From: Mobilicoccus pelagius NBRC 104925
Lineage (GTDB): Bacteria > Actinomycetota > Actinomycetes > Actinomycetales > Dermatophilaceae
Reading direction: 5' to 3'
Assembly (NCBI RefSeq): GCF_000247995.1
Contig: NZ_BAFE01000037.1
Location: forward strand, 1-32,203
DNA: 32,203 nucleotides
Within the stretch, counting starts at the first letter, position 1. Every line of letters starts with the position of its first letter. A program made the position numbers and the translations under genes. The notes beneath the pieces were generated by a model. The model saw only the letters and a program-made list of their open reading frames with translations. It searched no databases and was not told where the DNA came from. Shown here one piece after another: positions 24,934 to 32,203 of the stretch.

Positions 24934-26691
24934 GTGGCACTCACCGTTCTCGAGAACACGGGGCCCGGTGCCCCGGCTGCCGCACCCGCGGGCCGCGGCC
25001 GCCGGCGGCACGGCGTCGAATGGCCCACGGTCGCGGTCGTCGCGGCCGTCGTCGCCGTCCTCGCCCTGCTCGTCCTCTATCCCCTCGCCCGCGTCCTCGT
25101 CGCGGCCTTCGGTCCGTCGGGCAAGGCCGTCCTCACCGACATCGTGAGTTCGTCGGTGGACCGCGGCATCGTCGTCAACACGCTGGTCCTCGGCGTCGTC
25201 GTCGGTCTCGCCGGCACGATCCTCGGGTTCCTCATGGCGTTCGTGCAGGTGAGGGTGGCCTTCCGGGGCAAGCGGATCGTCCACCTCCTGTGCCTCCTCC
25301 CCGTCGTGTCGCCCCCGTTCGCCGTCGCGACGGCGATCATCACCCTCCTCGGCCGACGCGGGGTCATCACGCACGGCCTCTTCGGGCTCAACACGAACAT
25401 CTACGGGTTGCCCGGCCTCTCGCTCGTCCTCGCCCTGAGCTTCTTCCCCGTCGCCTACATGAACTTCCTCGGGATGCTCAAGGCCCTCGACCCCGTCCTC
25501 GACGAGGCCTCCGCCAACCTCGGCGCGACGGGATGGCAGACGTTCCGCAAGGTGACGCTTCCCATGCTCGCCCCCGGTTTCGCGGCATCGTTCCTCCTCC
25601 TCTTCGTCGAGGCCATCGCCGACCTCGCGAACCCGCTCGTCATCGGCGGCGACTACACCGTCCTCGCCTCCCGAGCGTTCATCGCGATCACCGGCGAGTA
25701 CGACGTGGGTGCCGGCGCGGCCTTCTCCCTCGTGCTGCTCCTGCCGGCGATCCTCGTGTTCCTCGTGCAGCGGTACTGGGTGTCGCGCAAGAGCGTCGTG
25801 TCCGTCACGGGCAAGCCCGCGGGTTCGCCCCGGCTCATCACCAGCGCGGCGGGGCGGATCCCACTCGTCGGCTTCGCGGTCCTCGTCGGCCTCGTCGTCA
25901 CGACGATCTACGCGACGGTCATCCTCGGTGGCCTCGTCAAGATCCTCGGCATCGACAACAGGTTCACCCTCGACAACTACCGATACGTGCTGAGCGGCAT
26001 CGGTAACGAGGCGATCAAGGACACGACGATCCTCGCCCTCATCGCGACCCCGATCGCGGGCCTCATGGGAATGCTCGTCGCGTGGCTCGTCGTCCGGAAG
26101 CTGCGTCCCTGGGCCGCGTCCGCCCTCGACTTCCTCGGCATGCTGGGCCTCGCCGTCCCCGGCACCGTCCTCGGCATCGGCTACGCGGTCGCGTTCAACA
26201 CGCCGCTCATCGTCGGCAACCGCATGTTCCTGCCCGCCCTCGGCGGCGGCGCCGCGATGTTCGGCGGAGCCCTCGCCCTCGTCATGGTCTACGTCATCCG
26301 TTCGATGCCGTCCGGTCAGCGTTCCGGCATCGCCGCCCTTCAGCAGATCGACCCGTCGATCGACGAGGCCGCGGCCTCCTTGGGGGCCAGCTCCACGACG
26401 GTCTTCCGCACGGTGACGCTGCCCCTCATCCGACCGGCGCTCCTCTCCGGGCTCATCTACGCGTTCGCGCGGTCGATGACGACCCTCTCGCCGATCATCT
26501 TCATCACCACGCCGCAGACCCAGATCATGACCAAGCAGATCCTGTCGGAGGTGGACGCCGGCCGTTTCGGCAACGCGTTCGCGTTCTGCACGCTCCTGCT
26601 CGTCATCGTCCTGGCCGTCATGGGTCTGCTCACCCTGCTCGTCCACCACGAGGGTCGTCCGGCCCGTCAGACAGGAGGTGGCGCGCGATGA
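24934..26691 (+). CDS. Fused two-domain ABC permease (AfuB/FbpB type)
   Basis: A 585-residue inner-membrane protein in which two BPD_transp_1 permease domains are joined, giving about 12 helices. Each half carries an EAA loop for the ATPase: EASANLGATGWQTFRKVTLP (about 190-210) and EAAASLGASSTTVFRTVTLP in the second half. The pattern PVVSPPFAVATAIITLLGRRG is typical of FbpB/AfuB permeases. The GTG start lies one base after the stop of the binding-protein gene, without a clear separate ribosome binding site, so translation is probably coupled. The stop overlaps the ATPase ATG. Confidence 0.92.
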   Translation: MALTVLENTGPGAPAAAPAGRGRRRHGVEWPTVAVVAAVVAVLALLVLYPLARVLVAAFGPSGKAVLTDIVSSSVDRGIVVNTLVLGVVVGLAGTILGFLMAFVQVRVAFRGKRIVHLLCLLPVVSPPFAVATAIITLLGRRGVITHGLFGLNTNIYGLPGLSLVLALSFFPVAYMNFLGMLKALDPVLDEASANLGATGWQTFRKVTLPMLAPGFAASFLLLFVEAIADLANPLVIGGDYTVLASRAFIAITGEYDVGAGAAFSLVLLLPAILVFLVQRYWVSRKSVVSVTGKPAGSPRLITSAAGRIPLVGFAVLVGLVVTTIYATVILGGLVKILGIDNRFTLDNYRYVLSGIGNEAIKDTTILALIATPIAGLMGMLVAWLVVRKLRPWAASALDFLGMLGLAVPGTVLGIGYAVAFNTPLIVGNRMFLPALGGGAAMFGGALALVMVYVIRSMPSGQRSGIAALQQIDPSIDEAAASLGASSTTVFRTVTLPLIRPALLSGLIYAFARSMTTLSPIIFITTPQTQIMTKQILSEVDAGRFGNAFAFCTLLLVIVLAVMGLLTLLVHHEGRPARQTGGGAR

Positions 26692-27794
26692 CCGGCGTGT
26701 CCACGACCGGAGTCGTCGAGCTCCGTCAGCTCACCAAGACCTTCCCGACCGCCGACGGGGTCTTCGCAGCCGTCGACCACATCGACCTCGTCACCACGCC
26801 GGGGGAGTTCCTCACCCTGCTCGGACCCTCCGGGTGCGGAAAGACCACGACCCTGCGCATGGTGGCGGGATTCGAGCGCCCCACCTCGGGCAGCATCACG
26901 CTCGACGGCGCCGACATGGTGCGGCTCACGCCCGACAAGCGCCCCATGTCGATGGTGTTCCAGTCCTACGCCCTCTTCCCCCACCTCTCGGTGTACGAGA
27001 ACGTCGCGTACGGGTTGCGTCTCCGCCGCACCCCCGCGGCGGAGGTCAAGGAACAGGTCGAGGCCGCCCTCGTCTCGATGGACCTCGTGAGCCTCGCCGA
27101 CCGGGCGCCCAACCAGCTCTCCGGTGGGCAGCAGCAGCGTGTCGCCCTGGCCCGCGCCATGGTCATGCGCCCCAAGGTCCTCCTCTTCGACGAGCCGCTG
27201 TCGAACCTCGACGCCAAGCTCCGCGTCCAGATGCGGGCCGAGATCCGTCGGCTGCAGAAGCGGCTCGGCATCACCGCCCTCTACGTCACCCACGACCAGG
27301 ACGAGGCGATGAGCCTCTCCGATCGCATCGTCGTGATGAACAAGGGGCGGATCGAGCAGATCGGCACCCCTGCCGACATCTATCGCCGGCCCGCGAGCGT
27401 GTTCGTCGCCGACTTCATCGGTCAGGCGAACTTCCTCGACGCCCCCGTGCACCACATCGACGGGGACACCGCCGAGGTCACGGTGTTCGGAAACCGTCGG
27501 GAGAGGATCGCCGTCTCCGACGCCGCACGGGGCGCGGGGGACAAGGTGCTCATGGTGCGGCCCGAATCGGTGCGGCTGTCGCCGAGCGACGCACGCGTCG
27601 TCGGCGGCGACGTGGGCCGCGTCGTGAGCGTGGTGTTCTACGGCTCCACGGCGGAGTACGAGGTGGAGACCGACGCCGGCAGCATCGTCGTCGTGGAGAA
27701 CGACCCGATGCCCTCGACGATGCACGAGGAGGGGTCCTTCGTCAGGGTGACGTTCGACCCCGAACGCGGGTGGCTGCTCGACGCCGTCTCCTGA
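26688..27794 (+). CDS. ABC transporter ATP-binding protein (AfuC/FbpC/PotA type)
   Basis: A 368-residue ATPase. Walker A GPSGCGKTT (46-54), Q-loop MVFQSYALFPHLSVYENVAYG, signature QLSGGQQQRVALARAM (about 143-158), Walker B VLLFDEPLSNLDAKLR (about 163-178) and His switch YVTHDQDEAM are intact. From about 240 on is the TOBE domain (FIGQANFLDAPV, MVRPESVRLSP), which can carry regulatory sites in this family. The ATG overlaps the permease stop (ATGA) and follows GGAGG by about ten bases. It energises the fused permease. Confidence 0.93.
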   Translation: MTGVSTTGVVELRQLTKTFPTADGVFAAVDHIDLVTTPGEFLTLLGPSGCGKTTTLRMVAGFERPTSGSITLDGADMVRLTPDKRPMSMVFQSYALFPHLSVYENVAYGLRLRRTPAAEVKEQVEAALVSMDLVSLADRAPNQLSGGQQQRVALARAMVMRPKVLLFDEPLSNLDAKLRVQMRAEIRRLQKRLGITALYVTHDQDEAMSLSDRIVVMNKGRIEQIGTPADIYRRPASVFVADFIGQANFLDAPVHHIDGDTAEVTVFGNRRERIAVSDAARGAGDKVLMVRPESVRLSPSDARVVGGDVGRVVSVVFYGSTAEYEVETDAGSIVVVENDPMPSTMHEEGSFVRVTFDPERGWLLDAVS

Positions 27795-27826
27795 CGCCGG
27801 GATCGGTCACCGGCGATCCGCGTTGC

Positions 27827-27862
27827 ACGAGTGAGGGGCCCCGATCGGGGCCCCTCACTCGT
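27827..27862. terminator. Bidirectional terminator, perfect palindrome
   Basis: A perfect 16-bp stem (27827-27842 with 27847-27862) and a GATC loop lie between the convergent ABC ATPase and acetoacetyl-CoA synthetase genes. Confidence 0.85.
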
Positions 27863-27888
27863 CGTTCTGGGTGCTACGCGCGAGGGTG

Positions 27889-29862
27889 TCAGCCCCGCGT
27901 GCCCCACGTGCGGGCGAGGGCGACGTAGTCGTCGACGAGGCTCGCGTCGTCGATGGCGCCGGGGTCGAGGACGGCGAAGGGGTCGGCGCCCTGGAGGATG
28001 CGCTTGAGGGGGATCTCGAGCTTCTTGCCCGTGCGGGTGTGCGGCACGGCGCGGACGACGTGGATCTCGTCGGGCACGTGACGGGGCGACCCCTCCGTGC
28101 GCAGCCGGCCACGGATGCGGTCGAGCTCCGCCTCGTCGAGCTCGTGCCCGGGCGCCGGGGCGAGGAACAGCGGCATCCGGTACCCGCCGCCGTCGAGCTC
28201 CACCCCGAGGACGACGGCCTCCGCCACCGCCGGGTCGGACTCGACGATGTCGTAGATGTCCGAGGAGCCGAACCGCACACCGTTGCGGTTGAGGGTGGAG
28301 TCCGACCGGCCGTGCACGACGAACGAGCCTCGGCCCGTGCGCGTCACCCAGTCGCCCTGCCGCCACGCACCGGGGTAGGTGTCGAAGTAGCTCGCCTTGT
28401 ATCGCGACCCGTCCGGGTCGTTCCAGAAGTACAGCGGCATCGACGGGCCGGGGGAGGCGATGACGAGCTCACCGACCTCGTCGGTCACCGGGTTGCCGTC
28501 CGCGTCCCACGCCTGCGCGTCGACGCCGAGCGCCGGGCCGGAGAGCTCCCCGTCGTACACGGGCAGCCACGGACTGCAGCCGAGGAACGCGCTCACGACG
28601 TCCGTCCCGCCGCACACCGACAGGAGAGGGACGTCGGCGCGGACGTGCTCGCGCAGCCACTGGTTGAGCGCGGCGGGGGCGGGCGCGCCGGTGACGGGAA
28701 CCGCCCGCAGCGCCGACAGGTCGAGGTCGCGCCCCGGCTCGAGCCGCGTCTGCGCGCTGAGCTGCAACTGACCGGGGCTCGTACCGAACATCGTCACCCG
28801 CTCGTCGGCGACGATGCGCCACAGGCGGTCCGGGCCCGGGTACGCGACGTTGCCCTCGTACGTCACCGTGCGACTCCCGACGAGGAGCGCGGAGACGACG
28901 ATGTTCCACATCATCCAGTTCGGCGTCGTGTACCAGAACAGGGTGTCGTCCGGCCCGCAGTCCATCGCGAGCAGGAACATCGAGGCGTGCGCAGCGACCA
29001 CCCCTGCATGGGAGTGGACCATCCCCTTGGGAACGCCCGTCGTGCCCGACGAGAAGAGCACCCACAGCGGGTGGTTCGCGGGTACCTGGGCGGTGGCCTC
29101 GACCGGTGCGCCGGTGAGCGCCTCGGCCCAGGTCACGCGGGGCGCACCCGCGCCGAGCGCGGGCGCGTCGTCGCCGTCGAAGGTGAGGCCCGAACGTGGC
29201 ACCTCGACGAGGGCCGTCACTCCGGTCGCGGCGGCGAGGTCGACGACCTCCGCACGGCGGTCGTACGTGCATCCGGCCCAGTCGTAGGCCGTGTTCGCGA
29301 CGAGGACGGACGGTTCGAGTTGTGCGAGGCGGGACGCCGCGGTGGCGGCGCCCAGATCGGGTGCGCACACGGCCCAGATCGCGCCGAGCGAGGCCGTGGC
29401 GAGGAACGCGACGATCGTCTCCGGACCGTTCGTGAGGTACCCGACGACCCGGTCGCCCTCCCCGACACCGAGGCCGCGCAGCGTTCCGGCGACTGCCCGC
29501 ACCTGCTTCTCGAGCTCGCTCCACGAGAGCTCGGTGCGCGTGCCGTCCTCCTCGTAGGAGACGACCGCCGCCCCGTCGCGCGTGTCGTGGCGGAAGATCT
29601 GGTCGGCGTAGTTCAGACGGGCGCCGGGGAACCACTCGTGGTGCGGCATGGGTCCGCCGGTGAGTACGGCCTCGTACGGGGCGGAGGTGACGACGCCGAA
29701 GTCGTCCCACACCGACGCCCAGAACTCCTCCGGGTGCTGCACGGACCAGGCGTGGAGTGCGGGGTAGTCGGGCAGGGGGCGGGCCCACCGGCGCTCCGCG
29801 TCGGCCGCGAACCGCGCGAGGCGGGGGTTCTCGATCTGCCAGGACATCGACGTCGGTGTCAT
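27889..29862 (-). CDS. Acetoacetyl-CoA synthetase
   Basis: A 657-residue cytosolic adenylate-forming enzyme that activates acetoacetate to acetoacetyl-CoA with ATP and CoA. The length and layout fit acetoacetate-CoA ligases rather than acetyl-CoA synthetase: HEWFPGARLNYAD near residues 75-90, LFSSGTTGVPKGMVHSHAG as the AMP-binding P-loop, FWYTTPNWMMWN, the CGGTDVVSAFLG region, GDWVTRTGRGSFVVHGRSD with the hinge, and C-terminal Lys in TRTGKKLEIPLKRIL. ATG 29862 was chosen because CATGAT ends seven bases before it; 29874, 29871 and 29847 are other in-frame ATGs. It probably serves ketone or polyhydroxybutyrate turnover, or salvage for lipid synthesis. Monocistronic. Confidence 0.9.
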   Translation of the reverse strand: MTPTSMSWQIENPRLARFAADAERRWARPLPDYPALHAWSVQHPEEFWASVWDDFGVVTSAPYEAVLTGGPMPHHEWFPGARLNYADQIFRHDTRDGAAVVSYEEDGTRTELSWSELEKQVRAVAGTLRGLGVGEGDRVVGYLTNGPETIVAFLATASLGAIWAVCAPDLGAATAASRLAQLEPSVLVANTAYDWAGCTYDRRAEVVDLAAATGVTALVEVPRSGLTFDGDDAPALGAGAPRVTWAEALTGAPVEATAQVPANHPLWVLFSSGTTGVPKGMVHSHAGVVAAHASMFLLAMDCGPDDTLFWYTTPNWMMWNIVVSALLVGSRTVTYEGNVAYPGPDRLWRIVADERVTMFGTSPGQLQLSAQTRLEPGRDLDLSALRAVPVTGAPAPAALNQWLREHVRADVPLLSVCGGTDVVSAFLGCSPWLPVYDGELSGPALGVDAQAWDADGNPVTDEVGELVIASPGPSMPLYFWNDPDGSRYKASYFDTYPGAWRQGDWVTRTGRGSFVVHGRSDSTLNRNGVRFGSSDIYDIVESDPAVAEAVVLGVELDGGGYRMPLFLAPAPGHELDEAELDRIRGRLRTEGSPRHVPDEIHVVRAVPHTRTGKKLEIPLKRILQGADPFAVLDPGAIDDASLVDDYVALARTWGTRG

Positions 29863-29960
29863 GGCGCACATCATGGCAGCCGCCCCGCCGACCCGGTGCC
29901 CGGGCGGACGGGGCGACTGCGGGCCGTGCGGCACGCTCCCCGCGCGGGGGCGATGACGGG

Positions 29961-30660
29961 TCAGGCGGTGGCCTGTGCCGGTTCGTCGTCGGTGTCGAGG
30001 AGGAGGTCGCCCTCACCGGTGCCGACCCGCATCGCGTAGAAGGAGCGGTACACGAAGACGGCACTCACGAGGAGGAACACGACCGCGAGGACCGACGTGA
30101 GCGTGCTGCTGCCCCGCTTGGCGGTGAGCTGCACGGCGAGCTCGACGGCGAGCAGGCCGAACAGGGTCGTGAACGTGATGACCGGGTCGAGGGCCGCCGA
30201 GCTCGTGTCCTTGTACGGGTCGCCGACGCTCGTCGCGTCGTGGAGGGCCGTGGCCTTGGCGTGCATGTCGACCTCGACGATCTTCTTCGCGTTCTCCCGG
30301 GCGCCGCCGGTGTTCGCCATGAAGATCGTCTGGTAGGGGCCGGACACCGCGATCGAGATGAGGCGACCGATGAAGAAGAACGGCTCGACGAACGCGAACG
30401 CGAGGGTCGAGCGAGAGGAGCAGGTGGTCGCTCGTTCCACCGAGGAAGGTCCCGGAGTCGAGCGCGGGGAGTCGGAGGTCGGCCTCGCCCGCCGCGGGAA
30501 GGGCGTGCGGCGCCGCGACGGCCGGGACGGCGTGGACGCCCGCCCACGAGGCGGCGAGGCCCGCTCCGGCGACAGCGCGGGCGGATCGGGAGGGACGGAG
30601 AGGGGTGCGCGGGTCGTCTGCGGGGCGGCCGCAACGGCGCCGGTGCGGATCGGTGGACAC
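29961..30660 (-). pseudogene. hppA: hppA relic: membrane pyrophosphatase with its middle deleted
   Basis: The 3' part (about 30400-29961) encodes a clear membrane pyrophosphatase C-terminus: SGPYQTIFMANTGG, ENAKKIVEVD, VGDPYKDTSSAALDPVI and FTTLFGLLAVELAVQL. The intact enzyme is about 700 residues; here only about 140 remain. The conserved GDTVGDPxKDT motif is cut to SVGDPYKDT, losing an essential Asp. Upstream, in another frame (about 30660-30410), is a signal-like stretch and GEADLRLP...FLGGTSDHLLLSL, which resembles the N-terminus of the same pyrophosphatase subfamily. The two pieces meet near 30405 with a one-base frame change. I read this as one gene that lost about 1.8 kb from the middle. 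The C-terminal part is firm; the N-terminal part is less so. Confidence 0.7.
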
Positions 30661-30740
30661 GAGGCCGTCACGTCCTCGGCGATGTCTCGGGCGGCGGGGG
30701 AGGGGTGTCGACCCAGGTCGGCGCGCCCGGGGCGGGCGGA

Positions 30741-30746
30741 CAGAAT
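30741..30746 (+). promoter_or_regulatory. -10 box (CAGAAT) for the Nudix gene
   Basis: CAGAAT ends six bases before the ATG at 30753, consistent with a leaderless transcript. Confidence 0.4.
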
Positions 30747-30752
30747 GGTCGG

Positions 30753-31172
30753 ATGCGATCCACCCACGTCGTCGCGGCCGCCCTCGTCGACGACCTCGTC
30801 TCCCCTCGTCGACTCCTCGCCGCCCGCCGTACGGCGCCCGCTGCGCTTGCGGGTCGATGGGAGCTGCCAGGCGGGAAGGTCGAACCCGGCGAGGCCCCCA
30901 TCGCCGCGCTCCGGCGCGAGCTGCGCGAGGAGCTCGGCGTCGAGGTCGAGATCGGCGACGCCGTCCCCGGCCCCCTCGCCGACGGCCGGTGGCCCGTGAC
31001 CTCGCCGTACGAGATGAACGTGTGGCTCGCGCGCACCACCGACGGTGAACCCCTCCCGCTCGCCGATCACGACGAGCTGCGCCTCCTGGGTGCCTCCGAC
31101 CTCTTCGCCGTCGACTGGCTGCCCGCCAACGCGGACATCGTCCGGGCGCTCGCGAGCCGCCTCCACGCCTGA
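30753..31172 (+). CDS. Nudix hydrolase (MutT-like)
   Basis: A 139-residue cytosolic hydrolase with a perfect Nudix box (residues 41-63): G, five residues, E, seven residues, then RELREELGV. The start MRSTHVVAAALVDD, the RWELPGGKVEPGE strand-loop and the final ELRLLGASDLFAVDWLPANADIV match small MutT/8-oxo-dGTPase-type proteins of actinomycetes. It probably hydrolyses a nucleoside diphosphate derivative such as an oxidised dNTP; the exact substrate is not shown by sequence. The ATG at 30753 has no Shine-Dalgarno site but follows CAGAAT by six bases. It is divergent from the hppA relic. Confidence 0.9.
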   Translation: MRSTHVVAAALVDDLVSPRRLLAARRTAPAALAGRWELPGGKVEPGEAPIAALRRELREELGVEVEIGDAVPGPLADGRWPVTSPYEMNVWLARTTDGEPLPLADHDELRLLGASDLFAVDWLPANADIVRALASRLHA

Positions 31173-31338
31173 TCCCCGCGGCCCTCTCTCCGTCGCCTCT
31201 CGAGCACGGTCGCCGACGGCGGCCGCTGCAGACATGCCTCGGTGATCCCGCCCGCGCCGGCGATCACGATCGAGGCCGCCCCGGACGCGGGGCGGAGGGC
31301 GCGATCGGCGCGTGAACCGAGCACCCCCGCGAGCCTGA

Positions 31339-31344
31339 GACAAT
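31339..31344 (+). promoter_or_regulatory. -10 box (GACAAT) for typA
   Basis: GACAAT ends seven bases before the GTG at 31352, fitting a leaderless start there. The ATG at 31358, two codons later, would instead have a leader of about six bases. Confidence 0.4.
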
Positions 31345-31351
31345 CGGATAC

Positions 31352-32203
<852 letters not shown>

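Noticed and set aside
24886-26649. 587-codon minus-strand frame opposite the fused permease
   Set aside because: Highly charged, repetitive translation with no domain, antisense to a clear permease.
31242-31267. GTGATC/GATCAC inverted repeat between the Nudix and typA genes, considered as a terminator
   Set aside because: Only six pairs with a 14-base non-pairing loop; too weak to claim.

Overview
The window is GC-rich DNA with strong G/C preference at third codon positions, D/V/R/A-rich proteins and many starts that fit leaderless transcription. These traits point to a high-GC actinomycete. The mix of an AlaA-type aminotransferase, a single-subunit quinol-type NO reductase, a DrrC/UvrA2-like ABC protein and TypA would suit a Micrococcales-type genome, but nothing here fixes the genus. 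It reads as ordinary chromosome: no insertion sequence, phage gene, CRISPR array, tRNA or rRNA was recognised.

Layout. Positions 1-96 hold the start of a divergent membrane protein (TIGR02206/YwaF-like). At 197-2977 is a UvrA-like tandem-ABC protein without a UvrB-binding domain, which converges on a DUF808 membrane protein (3078-4178, -) across a perfect terminator hairpin. A D-2-hydroxyacid dehydrogenase follows (4325-5266). Then a block on the minus strand: an FAD monooxygenase overlapped (ATGA) by a class I glutamine amidotransferase (GATase), a second GATase-like paralogue whose nucleophile Cys is Gly, and an AlaA-like aminotransferase (5856-10118). Next is a NarL/DesK-type histidine kinase and regulator (10861-13054), convergent with norB (13184-15580, -). 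A five-gene peptide-type ABC importer (15746-22012, -) follows, with ATGA overlaps joining the permease and ATPase genes and a hairpin separating the binding-protein gene from them. Divergent from it is a minimal OmpR-type two-component system followed by an AfuABC/FbpABC-type importer (22279-27794, +). The right end holds acetoacetyl-CoA synthetase (-), a decayed fragment of a membrane pyrophosphatase gene (hppA, -), a Nudix hydrolase (+) and the 5' part of typA (+, runs off the window).

How the genes work together. The two importers are the clear functional modules: an Opp/Dpp-type system for peptides or similar solutes, and an AfuA-family system probably controlled by the adjacent two-component pair, whose ligand need not be iron. 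NorB would remove NO at the expense of quinol. Acetoacetyl-CoA synthetase recycles acetoacetate and AlaA links pyruvate and glutamate.

The observations I would follow first are: a 10-codon leaderless upstream ORF overlapping the DUF808 start; the tandem GATase pair with one inactivated copy; the hppA relic that appears to keep both ends of the gene but not the middle; the high density of leaderless-type starts; and the AfuABC-like importer with its own two-component system. No wholly new system was recognised.
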